This document shows, one piece after another, positions 46,701 through 55,898 of a DNA stretch of 64,000 bases. Numbering within the stretch: the stretch's first letter is position 1; every line of letters begins with the position of its first letter. The stretch is from G963663495 sp963663495. Its GTDB lineage: Bacteria; Bacteroidota; Rhodothermia; Rhodothermales; Bin80. The stretch is taken from positions 4,402,001 to 4,466,000 of the forward strand of contig OY760427.1 in NCBI GenBank assembly GCA_963663495.1. Reading direction: 5' to 3'. A program made the translations under genes and the position numbers. The notes below the pieces were generated by a model. The model saw only the letters and a list, made by a program, of their open reading frames with translations, did not search any database and was not told the DNA's origin.

Positions 46701-47208
46701 ACTTGGATATCCCGGCAGCCTCCTCAATCAGAATCCTGCGACCCTTCGCGGGATCAGACAGTATCTGCTCAACCATCTTGAGCTCCATGACCGAATAAGC
46801 ACCCGGCCCCATGCCCGTGTCCAGAAACAAATCCGTAATGTCTCTGAGACGGCAGGAGGTTCCATTGAGCAAATATTCAGAATCCCCGGAACGAAACAGG
46901 CGGCGCCCTATGGCAACCTCGGAATACTCGGTCGGCAACACCCCGTCCGTGTTCTCAATAGTGAGCTTCACCTCCACCAACCCGAGCGGGCGCCGCGTCG
47001 CCGAGCCATTGAAAATGACATCATCCATCTTCGCGGAGCGGAGCACCCGCGCACGCTGCTCCCCTATCACCCAACGTATCGCATCCACCACATTCGACTT
47101 ACCACACCCATTAGGACCCACTACCGCTGTGATCCCCGGAGCAAACTTAACCACGGTGGAAGCCGCAAAGCTCTTGAATCCGTGCAGTTCCAGCGTGCTG
47201 AGGTACAT
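43729..47208 (-). CDS. smc: Chromosome segregation/condensation protein SMC
   Basis: A 1,159-aa SMC ATPase, the core of condensin. The ATG at 47208 gives MYLSTLELHGFKSFA and Walker A VGPNGCGKSN (~32). Long coiled coils flank a hinge around 505-650 (EGFSDAVRFLAGTPLG...RVLFGGVRMTTAATRGCYVTTAGEWGDERGFVRAGG). The C-terminal head has the signature LSSGEKTLTAIALL and Walker B FCILDEVDAPLDE. The frame extends 16 codons upstream of 47208 but the family start is clear. A TnpB element sits 74 bp upstream. No scpA or scpB in the window. Confidence 0.97.
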   Translation of the reverse strand: MYLSTLELHGFKSFAASTVVKFAPGITAVVGPNGCGKSNVVDAIRWVIGEQRARVLRSAKMDDVIFNGSATRRPLGLVEVKLTIENTDGVLPTEYSEVAIGRRLFRSGDSEYLLNGTSCRLRDITDLFLDTGMGPGAYSVMELKMVEQILSDPAKGRRILIEEAAGISKYKKTRNQTARKLEGVEADLSRVEELQREIERRVRTLERQAAAAERLRDIIRQVDSLRLGLAAADYRRLAAETDALVVRLAELKQLSAVKAETLSLAEKQLSAERRQLASREVKAASLAQKLSDHVSRLQGLEADLRIEQQRANSARQEAARLRVEIRDDKAQEQAIGLEMEQIATRLKTELPDLQGKKKVLGTCKTERRVSREAVDQARTNVRLMRKKEDECRTVLGNAVRQRDRLASRLELLQERQARLIAQVRKADKDCNRAAKLVATANRATTAAEKGHRAASAKLAKVQVDWKHARSALDQAQRHQRELQTALEARVAERKLLEQFMTAFEGFSDAVRFLAGTPLGESGRVRVLGDLFTTTTRYHRALEAAMDPWVDCMVVASEEDLRTCIGLLQENKRGSASFFVMSRIPEHEEKVVLPDSLLTHVRILDVQYAPLARVLFGGVRMTTAATRGCYVTTAGEWGDERGFVRAGGDRPGPSRSRMQRRNELEAATSECAQLELQSAELREAVGGLKQEVRAASSDAAAAAERKALERVEEAKRRAYRDESEHDAAQRRLKGIQEQLEHVRRDNATLQAGAQSDSVRQLEVIAEQAHELAEEAERSMEKLEVEHREVIERTGRAQATAAAAATAHEQLKRQRSRMSDRLASQRSRAARRQQRRKTVDKIAADAAKAMDTLTREAETVKCQWPALEEEVSIARREQLEARASLLRAETALRAAHTAKDDAIQTENTEAVRLATLEARLAAHNQQIPGVDRAEPVEDEEVAAEELERLKGRLAAMGKVNALAVEEYAAEQERLTFLEDQSDDLCRARKTLTATFHEINRTAAQRFMDTFLAIEKSFTSLFKELFGGDARGRLLLTDPKDPLESAIAIEAKPRGKRTIRIAQLSSGEKTLTAIALLFAIYLVKPSPFCILDEVDAPLDESNVERYMRLIRRFSSDTQFVLVTHNRRTMEMADRLYGVTMQQEGISSIVGVQLDAARKLVAS

Positions 47209-47282
47209 AGATCGGGGACAAACGAAGAAGTATACGGCAACAGAAAGGAAGTGCAAAATACCCCTCGCTGCGAATTGGTATT

Positions 47283-48396
47283 AGGGAATTATATACGTGA
47301 GTGACCAACTGTACACAGTGAGGCACTAGTATCAATTTCACGGGTCATAGGGGATGGTAACCCGAACGCCCCTCGCCGTGCAGCAGCCCCAATCCCGGAG
47401 GCCAGTATGTTTGCAGCCGCATTCAGGTCTGCATGATCCGCATGGCCACAGGACATACACGTGAATTTGCTCTGCGTCTTACGGTTACTCGCTTCTGTGT
47501 GCCCACACACAGAACACCGCTGAATGGTATAGGCAGCGGTAACCTTTATCACCTTGCGGCACTTATAGCTCAGCATCTGATCCAGCTGGCCCCAACCTGT
47601 TCGCAGTATCTCACGGTTGAGGCCAGACTTCTGTCTGACGTTTGTGCCAAAGCTCTCCATCGTCCCCTTAGCTGAACGTGTCATCGCTTTGATCTTTAGG
47701 TCCTCCAGTATCACCGTTGAGGAGCAATTGGCAATACTGCGACTTACCTGGTGGTTCGCATTCTTGAGGACGTTAGCACGCTTGCGCTGTATGCGGGCGA
47801 TTCTATGCTTCCGCCTGTTACGACGGTTGGAGCCTTTCTTCTGTCTCGCCAGTCTTCGCTGATGCCGCTTCAACTTGGCATCAAGACGCTTCGTATCCTG
47901 TTGTCTGATAATGCTTGTATCGCCCTCTGTGGAGACCATAGCGACCTGCCCGCAATTACGGTCAATGCCTACAGCACCGCCGGTATCCTCTATTACAGGT
48001 GCCTCAATCTTGTAGCAGATGACAGCATACCCTTTGCCGGCGTTCTTCTTCACCGTGGCTTTGACGGGTATACCATCAGGGTACGGGTTGCCTCCCCGCC
48101 TGCGGAGCGCCATATATCCCACTTTCGGGATATGCAGCTTGCCATCCCGAACCCTTACGTTATCCGGGATCGTGAACGAAGGCGTACTATCACGTCTGGA
48201 ATGGAATCGCGGTCTTCTCTTACCCTCCTTGAAGAATGCCTTCCATGCATCCGCCTGATATTTCAATGTGTATCTAACTACGCCAAAGGAGTATTCAGGT
48301 AGCCACTCGACCGTGCGGCGCAGCGCCGTGAACCGCTTCCCCAGCGAGAAGAAGCTTACCGAGGGCGACTTCTCTCCAGCCTCTTTCGCTTTCTTG
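47283..48396 (-). mobile_element. TnpB-only element 3, left end lost
   Basis: The right end GGGAATTATATACG is at 47283, 74 bp before the smc start. Homology to elements 1 and 2 runs to 48396, where it switches abruptly to sequence resembling an IS66 terminus (CCGTACGGTGAAGTACA...). The left end and the first ~47 codons of tnpB have been lost. Confidence 0.8.
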
Positions 48397-48497
48397 GTAT
48401 CCGTACGGTGAAGTACATGGTAAAGCGGGCTTAGCATTGGTCTGCGTAGTCCGCTTGTAGAGCTTAGTGCAAGGTGATTATACGCCGGGCCTGCCAA
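47289..48497 (-). pseudogene. tnpB: tnpB copy 3, chimeric 5' end
   Basis: The 402-residue frame contains a full TnpB body from KAKEAGEKSPSV onward: GIDRNCGQ, LEDLKI, an intact CSVCGH...CMSCG zinc ribbon and ADHADLNAAANIL. The RuvC residues are all present. The first ~35 residues (MAGPAYNHLALSS...) are read from adjacent IS66-like DNA and replace the N-terminal RNA-binding part. It might still be expressed but is unlikely to be fully functional. Confidence 0.75.
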
Positions 48498-48577
48498 GAA
48501 CCCGACTCTACCGGTTGATGCAACAACAGGCAGAACATTCTGGGGAGGATATATCCTGTCGCGGGTCTAGCGTAGCG
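48397..48577. other. IS66-like terminus and unassigned DNA between tnpB copy 3 and clpB
   Basis: 48403-48430 resembles the IS66 end at 29441-29470 (CGGTGAAGTACA, then GCGGGCTT). The rest shows no gene. It lies just downstream of the clpB stop. Confidence 0.4.
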
Positions 48578-51202
48578 CTACGCCGCCGCGGCGTGCTTGA
48601 TCTCCATCGTCAAACCCGATCCATCCGGACTGACATCAATTATAATCAGCTCGCCATCCTGCACCCACCCGGAGAGTACCTCCTCGGCGAGTCGATTGGT
48701 GATTTCACGCTGCAGCAACCGCTTGATAGGCCGAGCACCATACGCCGGATCGTAGCCATTTTCTGCCAAATAGTCCATCGCTCTTGAGCTTAATAATAGC
48801 GTCAATCCGTGGCTTTCCAGCGCTAGTGCTCGTATGCGACCAAACTGTATCTCCACGATGCGCCGTATCTGCGCGGGACCCAACGCGTTGAAAACCATTG
48901 TCTCATCAATACGGTTGAGAAATTCTGGCCGAAGATGCCTCTTCAGCAATTCCATCATTTCTGACCGCATCCTGGTCTGCCCCTCCTCCGGAACCACACC
49001 ATCAAAGGCTTCAATCCGGCGACCCAGCAGCTCCGATCCCAAGTTGCTTGTCATGATTATGATGACATTCTTGAAGTCTGCTACCTTTCCTCTGTTGTCG
49101 GTAAGGCGCCCATCATCCAGTACCTGCAGCAGGATATTGAATACTTCCGGGTGGGCTTTCTCAATTTCATCAAGCAGAACTACGGCGTAAGGTTGCCTCC
49201 TGACCTGTTCGGTCAGCTGTCCTCCTTCGTCATACCCCACATAGCCGGGAGGTGCACCGATAAGCCTGCTGACCGTGTGGCGCTCCTGGTATTCGCTCAT
49301 ATCAATGCGCACGAGCGCACTTTCGTCGTTAAACAGGAACTCGGCCAATGCCTTTGCGAGCTCCGTCTTGCCGACTCCTGTCGTTCCGAGAAAGATGAAA
49401 GAGCCAATCGGGCGCCCTTTCTCCTGCAGTCCCGCGCGCCCGCGCCGCACCGCATTGGCCACTGCAGTCACTGCATTGTCCTGGCCCACAACACGTTCCC
49501 GGAGCACCTTTTCCATGCGTAGCAGCTTGGACCGCTCGCTCTCCAGCATGCGCGCAACAGGCACACCCGTCCAGCGCCCGACAATCTCCGCCACATCCTC
49601 ACTGTCTACCTCTTCTTTCAGCAAGGCACCTTTTTCCTGGATAGCAGAAAGCTTCGCCACAGCTGCTTCCACCTCCTTTTCCAGACGCGGGATATGGCCA
49701 TGGCGTATCTCGGCCACTTCGCCGTATTGTCCGCTTCGCTCCAGCGACTCGCTCTTGATGCGGTACTGCTCAATCCCTTCTCTCGCCTGCCGAATCCTGG
49801 CAATCAATTCCTTCTCTGCACTCAGGCGGGCCCTTAGCTCCGCGCGTTCCTCTCCCAAGTCAGCCAATTGCCCCTCAATACCGCGCAGCTTGACTTGATC
49901 TTTTTCGCGCTTAATCGCTTCGCGCTCGATCTCCAGCCGGCGTATGGTGCGCTCAAGTACATCAAGATCCTCCGGCACAGAATCAATCTCTATGCGGAGA
50001 CGTGCCATAGATTCATCCACTAGGTCAATCGCCTTGTCGGGCAGGAACCTGTCTGTAATGTACCGGTCACTCAACTGTGCGGCGGCAATAAGTGCACCAT
50101 CCGTGATGCGCACGCCGTGATGCACTTCGTACCGCTCCTTCAGGCCCCGAAGAATCGAGATCGTATCCTCTATGTCCGGCTCTTTTACAATTATTGTCTG
50201 GAAGCGCCGTTCCAACGCCTTATCCTTCTCCAGGTACTTCCGGTATTCATCCAGCGTGGTGGCTCCGATGGCGCGCAGCTCTCCCCGTGCAAGTGCAGGC
50301 TTTAGAATATTCGCGGCATCCATCGCGCCCTCGGCCGCTCCGGCGCCGACGAGCGTGTGAATCTCGTCAATAAACAGCAGCACGGTGCCATCTGACTCCG
50401 TCACTTCTTTAACAACTGCTTTCAAGCGGTCCTCAAACTCTCCCCTGTACTTGGTGCCTGCAATTAATGCCCCCATGTCCAACGCATAGAGCTGCTTCGA
50501 CTTCAGTCCCTCCGGGACATCCCCCTGTACAATTCGAATAGCGATGCCTTCCGCAATCGCTGTTTTACCTGTGCCGGGTTCACCGACCAGTACCGGGTTG
50601 TTCTTGGTCCTTCTGGAAAGGATTTGAAGCACCCTGCGAATTTCCTCGTCGCGCCCGATCACGGGGTCAATCTTGCCGCCCGCCGCTAACTCATTCAAGT
50701 TACGGGTAAACCGCTCCAAGGCCTGGTACCGATCCTCCGCATGCTTATCTGTCACACGGGACGCACCTCGCACATCTTGCATAATGGACAGAATTGCCTC
50801 CCGCGTTGCCCCCTGCTCCTTGAGTACCGCACCAATGACATCCTTCGCTGTCGCAAGCGCTATCAGTAGATGCTCGGTGCTGATAAAGTCATCGCTGAGC
50901 AGCTTTGCCTCCGCGAGGGCTCTATCAAACATCCGCCCCGCACCTGCACCCATATACTGCCCGGAAACACTTGCTCCGGAAACCTTGGGCAGTTTGGTCA
51001 GCGCGTCATCGGCCCGGGCCTCCAGCAGCCCACGGCTGACTTCCAGTCGCTGCAGGATGCTGACCACGATGTTCTTCTCATCCTCCAACAACGCCTTCAA
51101 AAGATGGGGAGGCTCCAAGCCTTGATGCCCCCGCTCCGACGCTACTTCCAGTGCTCGCCTAACGGCCTCCTGGGCCTTGGTTGTCAATTTGTCCAAATTC
51201 AT
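48578..51202 (-). CDS. clpB: Protein disaggregase ClpB
   Basis: An 874-aa Hsp100 that works with DnaK to rescue aggregates. N-terminal repeats (KAQEAVRRALEVASERGHQ) precede AAA-1 with GEPGTGKTAIAEG and Walker B LLFIDEIH. The long middle coiled-coil domain (~410-520) is present, as is AAA-2 with LGTTGVGKTELAKAL and VLLDEIEKAHPEVF. The end, MEIKHAAAA, is normal in place. The middle domain distinguishes ClpB from ClpC/ClpA. No CIRCE element is visible upstream. Confidence 0.97.
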   Translation of the reverse strand: MNLDKLTTKAQEAVRRALEVASERGHQGLEPPHLLKALLEDEKNIVVSILQRLEVSRGLLEARADDALTKLPKVSGASVSGQYMGAGAGRMFDRALAEAKLLSDDFISTEHLLIALATAKDVIGAVLKEQGATREAILSIMQDVRGASRVTDKHAEDRYQALERFTRNLNELAAGGKIDPVIGRDEEIRRVLQILSRRTKNNPVLVGEPGTGKTAIAEGIAIRIVQGDVPEGLKSKQLYALDMGALIAGTKYRGEFEDRLKAVVKEVTESDGTVLLFIDEIHTLVGAGAAEGAMDAANILKPALARGELRAIGATTLDEYRKYLEKDKALERRFQTIIVKEPDIEDTISILRGLKERYEVHHGVRITDGALIAAAQLSDRYITDRFLPDKAIDLVDESMARLRIEIDSVPEDLDVLERTIRRLEIEREAIKREKDQVKLRGIEGQLADLGEERAELRARLSAEKELIARIRQAREGIEQYRIKSESLERSGQYGEVAEIRHGHIPRLEKEVEAAVAKLSAIQEKGALLKEEVDSEDVAEIVGRWTGVPVARMLESERSKLLRMEKVLRERVVGQDNAVTAVANAVRRGRAGLQEKGRPIGSFIFLGTTGVGKTELAKALAEFLFNDESALVRIDMSEYQERHTVSRLIGAPPGYVGYDEGGQLTEQVRRQPYAVVLLDEIEKAHPEVFNILLQVLDDGRLTDNRGKVADFKNVIIIMTSNLGSELLGRRIEAFDGVVPEEGQTRMRSEMMELLKRHLRPEFLNRIDETMVFNALGPAQIRRIVEIQFGRIRALALESHGLTLLLSSRAMDYLAENGYDPAYGARPIKRLLQREITNRLAEEVLSGWVQDGELIIIDVSPDGSGLTMEIKHAAAA

Positions 51203-51322
51203 TGTCGCTTTCTTCTTAGCTCTACTTCACTGCCAATACGTTCGAAAACTGTACCAAGCAACAAATCCTGACAAGATGGCAGCCTGCACTAGACTCGCAG
51301 CGGAGCGAGATGCTCTTGTTGC

Positions 51323-53692
51323 TCAGGGTGCGGACCGGAGTCGGAGGCTGTTTAGCACGACAGACACGCTGGATAAAGCCATGGCTCCAGATGCCACCAT
51401 CGGATTCAGCGTTAATCCCAGCGGTCCGTACAAAATACCTGCAGCCACCGGGATACTGATGACGTTATATATAAAAGCGAAGAACAGATTCTGCCGGATA
51501 ATACGCATAGTCGCACGCGCCATCTGCAGTACAGTGATGACTCCCGCCAGATCATCGGTCATGAGTGTTACATCACCTGTTTCCATGGCCACATTGGTTC
51601 CCGTACCGATAGCAATACCTATATCGGCTTCCGCCAGCGCAGGCGTGTCATTGATGCCATCGCCAACCATTGCCACTGTCTGTCCGGCTTCTTTGGCATG
51701 TAGAATATGCGCGACCTTGCCGTGTGGCAGGAGTTCCGCCGCCACAGTGGGAATACCCACCTCCATTGCAATCTTTTCGGCAGTAGAACGAGCGTCTCCG
51801 GTCACCATCGTCACAGCTATGCCGAGCTCATGGAGCGCCGCAACGGCCTCCCTGGCAGACTTTCGCACCGACTCCGTCAACGTAAATACGCCTGCCGGAC
51901 ACCCGTCAACAGCGAGCACAACCATCGTGCCTGCAATCCCGTCCTCAAGATCAACGCGTATGCCATGGAGTGCAAGGAAGGCCCTGTTTCCAATCACCAC
52001 CTCGCGCCCTGCGACCGTTGCAACGATGCCACGCCCTGTCTCCGTCTGAAATTCCTCCACGGGCAGCAAGAGCAGTGCACGCGATTGGGCTGCCTCCACA
52101 ATCGCAGAACCGATCGGGTGCTCTGACATGACCTCCGCAGATGCCGCATACTGCAGCACATCCTCCCTGGACCATGTTCCCAGCGCGCGAATTTCTCCCA
52201 CATGCAACTTGCCTTCCGTCACCGTCCCTGTCTTGTCCATAAACACCACGTCAATATTTTGCATCCGCTCAATAATATCTCCCCCCTTAACGAGCACACC
52301 ATGTTGCGCCGCCCTCCCTGTTGCCACCATTACAGCTGTCGGAGTAGCCAAACCCAATGCACATGGACACGCTATAATTAGTACCGATACCATCGTCATC
52401 ACGGCATACACAAACCGTGGCTCAGGACCTACGGTAACCCAGACCATGAATGTCGCCGCCGCTATCACGAGTACCACCGGGACAAAATAGCCGGACACCG
52501 TGTCCGCGAAGCGCTGAATAGGTGCCTTGCGCTCCTGAGCCTCCCTCGTGAGCCGTACTATCTGCTGAAGGGTCGTGTCCCGTCCGATCCTTGTTACGCG
52601 AGCACGGAGCACACCCACCGTATTGACCGTGCCGCCCGTAAGCGTGTCGCCCCGGTGTTTATCAACAGGTACGGACTCCCCGGTTATCATGCTCTCATCT
52701 ACGGCTGAGACGCCATCAACAACCTGCCCGTCAGTCGGCACCTGTTCGCCTGGCCGTATCAGCACGATATCGCCTGTTGTTACAGACTTGATGGGCACCT
52801 GAACTATGTCCTGCCCGCGCACCACTCGGGCTGTGTTGACCTGCAGGCTCAGAAGCAGGTCCTGGGCAGCATGGGTCTTCAACGTGGCACGCGCTTCAAA
52901 CACCCTGCCAAGCGTCACAAGGGTTACAATAACCGCGGAGGCTTCGAAATATACATGGGTAGTCATTCCTGATCCGGAAAACCATTGCGGCCAAAGGGTG
53001 GCGGCCACACTGTACAAGAACGCTGCACCCACTCCGATACTGATCAGCGTGTTCATGTTCGCCCCACCGCCACGCAACGCGCGCCACGCACCACCGAAGA
53101 AGGGCTGGCCCGCCCATCCGACCACAACGGAAGCAAGAACCATCGAAATCAGATTGTTTCCTGGTACTCCAGAGCCATCCGGCAGCATCGCTAAAACCGC
53201 AATGGGTATCGTGCAGCAAGCAGCGACAATAAAGCGACTGCGCAGCCTAGCAAGATTATTGGCGCGCTCAATTCCGGAGACTTGTACGACGCCGGCACCA
53301 TCGGCCTGACCTCTCACATCCAAAAGCCGCTCTACCTCTGCCCGCGATGTGAGGCCGGCAACAAATGATACGCTAAGGGTGCACCCATTATCCTGCGCCT
53401 GCTTATCCCACGTCAAGCCTTCAACGCCGCGCAGCCGTGCCTCCAAGGCCGCTGTACCGCCTTCTACCTCAAAGTGCACGGTCTCCAGCTGCAGGCCGAG
53501 GCCCACTGTTTCCACGGCCCGTCGGATGGCTGCTTCCTTACCATCGTGTACGATACTTGCTCTTTCCGTGGCATAATTGACCGCTACGTCCCTCACTCCA
53601 TCAACAGCCACCAGGCTGCGCTCCAGTCGCGCAGCGCACGCGGCGCACTCCATGCCGGTGATACCGATGCTTATGCGCTTAGCTTCAGACAC
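51323..53692 (-). CDS. copA: Copper-type P1B ATPase
   Basis: A heavy-metal exporter ATPase of 789 aa if the GTG at 53692 (VSEAKRISIGI) is used. An upstream in-frame ATG at 53869 would add 59 Arg-rich residues unlike the family and overlap the divergent ispH leader. The N-terminal metal-binding domain has GMECAACAARLE; a second domain-like stretch lacks the CxxC. Six or more membrane segments include the intramembrane CPCALGLATPTAV. The P-loop domains have VVFMDKTGTVTEG, MSEHPIG and MVGDGINDTPALAEADIG. MALSSVSVVLNSLRL near the end gives the P1B-1 (Cu+) signature with CPC. Confidence 0.93.
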   Translation of the reverse strand: MSEAKRISIGITGMECAACAARLERSLVAVDGVRDVAVNYATERASIVHDGKEAAIRRAVETVGLGLQLETVHFEVEGGTAALEARLRGVEGLTWDKQAQDNGCTLSVSFVAGLTSRAEVERLLDVRGQADGAGVVQVSGIERANNLARLRSRFIVAACCTIPIAVLAMLPDGSGVPGNNLISMVLASVVVGWAGQPFFGGAWRALRGGGANMNTLISIGVGAAFLYSVAATLWPQWFSGSGMTTHVYFEASAVIVTLVTLGRVFEARATLKTHAAQDLLLSLQVNTARVVRGQDIVQVPIKSVTTGDIVLIRPGEQVPTDGQVVDGVSAVDESMITGESVPVDKHRGDTLTGGTVNTVGVLRARVTRIGRDTTLQQIVRLTREAQERKAPIQRFADTVSGYFVPVVLVIAAATFMVWVTVGPEPRFVYAVMTMVSVLIIACPCALGLATPTAVMVATGRAAQHGVLVKGGDIIERMQNIDVVFMDKTGTVTEGKLHVGEIRALGTWSREDVLQYAASAEVMSEHPIGSAIVEAAQSRALLLLPVEEFQTETGRGIVATVAGREVVIGNRAFLALHGIRVDLEDGIAGTMVVLAVDGCPAGVFTLTESVRKSAREAVAALHELGIAVTMVTGDARSTAEKIAMEVGIPTVAAELLPHGKVAHILHAKEAGQTVAMVGDGINDTPALAEADIGIAIGTGTNVAMETGDVTLMTDDLAGVITVLQMARATMRIIRQNLFFAFIYNVISIPVAAGILYGPLGLTLNPMVASGAMALSSVSVVLNSLRLRSAP

Positions 53693-53873
53693 TACTGTAA
53701 CGTTCCAGGTCAGTTTGCGTCGCAGTCCCGCTATTCTAGTCCAGGGCACGGAACCTCCGCGATGCCCTCGGCCAGTCGTGCGTCGTTTAAAGAAACCGCG
53801 TAGGCCGAGACCGCGAAACCGCTTTGACACCAATCCTGTTTCATGAGATCGCGATAGAATATCTTCCAATACA

Positions 53874-54818
53874 ATGACTCAGAATTCCTTGCATATCATC
53901 CTTGCCCAACCGCGCGGCTTCTGTGCAGGTGTAGTACGAGCCGTGGATATTGTGGAGCAGGCTCTGGATCGTTTCGGTGCTCCGGTCTATGTAAGGCACG
54001 AAATCGTCCATAACCAGCATGTGGTCGACAGCTTGCGCGAAAAAGGTGCCCGCTTTGTGGAAGAAATCGACGAAATACCCCAGAACGCCATTACGATCTT
54101 CAGTGCGCACGGCGTATCACGAAAAGTTGTCAGCAACGCAGCAGAGCGGCAACTGGAAGTCATCGATGCGACATGTCCGTTGGTCACAAAAGTCCACAAC
54201 GAAGCCCGGCGCTACGTCCGCCGCGGCCACGAGATAGTCCTGATAGGCCACATGGGCCATCCGGAAGTAGAAGGTACCATGGGACAAGTTGACGGAATCG
54301 TGCACCTTGTAGAGACCGAACAGGATGTGTATGATCTTGATCCCGGCCCGGGAGCCAAGTTAGCATACGTCACACAGACAACGCTCAGCGTGGACGATAC
54401 ACGCGGCATCATTGAGGCTCTAAAGGACCGTTTCCCGAATATCATGGGCCCGGATGTTAAGGATATCTGCTATGCAACCCAAAACCGCCAAGGAGCGGTT
54501 GGCGAGCTGTGCGAAGTGGCGGATGTCCTTCTGGTCGTCGGAGCTAAGAACAGCTCCAACTCGAATCGCCTCCGCGAACTGGGCGAGGAATGCGGTGTAC
54601 CAAGCTACCTGATAGCCGACGCTTCCAGGCTGGATCCAGCATGGCTGTCCTCTGCAAGCACGGTAGGTGTCACTGCAGGAGCATCCGCTCCTGAGTCGCT
54701 GGTGCGGGGAGTGCTCCATAGGCTTTCAACACTATTCGAAACAACGGTTACCACCCTGAACGGCGTGGAAGAGAACGTTCACTTCAAGCTGCCGAAGGAA
54801 TTGATAAATATCCTGTAA
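53874..54818 (+). CDS. ispH: 4-hydroxy-3-methylbut-2-enyl diphosphate reductase
   Basis: Last enzyme of the MEP pathway; reduces HMBPP to IPP/DMAPP with a [4Fe-4S] cluster. 314 aa. Cluster cysteines are in RGFCAGV, DATCPLV and DICYATQNR. Conserved EIVHN, SAHGVS, GHMGHPEVEGT, YVTQTTLS and GAKNSSNSNRL are present. It is divergent from copA and 174 bp upstream of the hpnC ATG, feeding precursors to the squalene genes. Confidence 0.97.
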   Translation: MTQNSLHIILAQPRGFCAGVVRAVDIVEQALDRFGAPVYVRHEIVHNQHVVDSLREKGARFVEEIDEIPQNAITIFSAHGVSRKVVSNAAERQLEVIDATCPLVTKVHNEARRYVRRGHEIVLIGHMGHPEVEGTMGQVDGIVHLVETEQDVYDLDPGPGAKLAYVTQTTLSVDDTRGIIEALKDRFPNIMGPDVKDICYATQNRQGAVGELCEVADVLLVVGAKNSSNSNRLRELGEECGVPSYLIADASRLDPAWLSSASTVGVTAGASAPESLVRGVLHRLSTLFETTVTTLNGVEENVHFKLPKELINIL

Positions 54819-54992
54819 TCGCCTAGTTCTGGCCGATGTATAAACCGCCGGTCCTGACTATACTGCTCTTCCGATTGGCATGTATCGGTCGCCGGCTAAT
54901 ATTCCGCTGTCTCTGCAGCCCATTGCAACGCATTGAGGGAGCAGGCAACCCCGCAGCCTGCCCGCTTCTCCTTACGCCATCTGATAGTTGGC

Positions 54993-55838
54993 ATGGCTGA
55001 GGTTCCACCATCCAAAGGGAAGGACGAAGAAAATTTTCCTGTCGGGTCCATTCTGCTTTCCCGACGGTTGCGTCCGCATATCATGACATTCTACGCCTTT
55101 GCGCGAGCCATTGATGACATTGCCGACAGCCCGGACCTTTCTGCTGACGAAAAAATCGCGCGGCTTGATGACTTCGCGCGCGTGCTGCAAGGCATTGGCG
55201 CAGACCATGATGACTTTGAAAAAGCAGCAGCCATGCGGGCAAGCCTTGCATCTACGGATATCCGGCCGGACCACTGCCTGGACCTGATTCGAGCCTTCAA
55301 GCAGGACGCAGTTAAGAACCGTTACAAAAGCTGGCACGAATTGATGGACTCTTGTAACTTGTCCGCAGCTCCTGTAGGACGGTACCTCTTGGATCTCCAT
55401 GGAGAGAATCCCTCTGCGTATCCGGCGTCGGACGCCCTGTGCAATGCCCTGCAGGTTATCAATCACATTCAGGACTGCCGCGCAGACTACCTGCGGCTTA
55501 ACCGTATCTACTTACCGCTGGCATGGCTAAGCGAGATGGGGCAGCCCGTTGACGCATTGGGAGGTGTACGGATGACTCCCGGACTGATGGATGTGCGCGG
55601 TCTTGCCGTTGATGCCGTGATGAGGCTTTTGGATGCAGCGCGTGTACTGCCATTGCAGCTGAAGAGCAGTCGCCTCAGAATGGAGGCTTCGGTAATTATT
55701 GAGATTGCCCGGGCATTGGTCCTCCAGATTCTTGACCGGGATTTCTTAGCGGAGCTCGTCACATTGTCTCGGTGGCAGTACGCACGGTGTTTCCTGCGTG
55801 GAATCCGTAAGGGGATTTTTCGGTCATCCGTTGCCTGA
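54993..55838 (+). CDS. hpnC: Squalene synthase-like HpnC
   Basis: 281 aa. Member of the squalene/phytoene synthase family. In the three-step bacterial route HpnC converts presqualene diphosphate to hydroxysqualene. It shows NFPVGS, the first Asp-rich FYAFARAIDDIADSP and the second HIQDCRADYLRLNRIYLP. ATG 54993 (MAEVPPSKG) fits family length; an in-frame ATG at 54933 would add 20 residues. Followed 60 bp later by hpnD. Confidence 0.9.
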   Translation: MAEVPPSKGKDEENFPVGSILLSRRLRPHIMTFYAFARAIDDIADSPDLSADEKIARLDDFARVLQGIGADHDDFEKAAAMRASLASTDIRPDHCLDLIRAFKQDAVKNRYKSWHELMDSCNLSAAPVGRYLLDLHGENPSAYPASDALCNALQVINHIQDCRADYLRLNRIYLPLAWLSEMGQPVDALGGVRMTPGLMDVRGLAVDAVMRLLDAARVLPLQLKSSRLRMEASVIIEIARALVLQILDRDFLAELVTLSRWQYARCFLRGIRKGIFRSSVA

Positions 55839-55898
55839 TACAAGCGACTGGACACGCTATCTTGCACCGTATCCACCACCGGGAAGTACGCAACGCGG

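Noticed and set aside
53693..53869. 59-residue N-terminal extension of the copper ATPase
   Set aside because: Arg/Gly-rich, unlike the family, and would leave no leader for the divergent ispH; GTG 53692 preferred.
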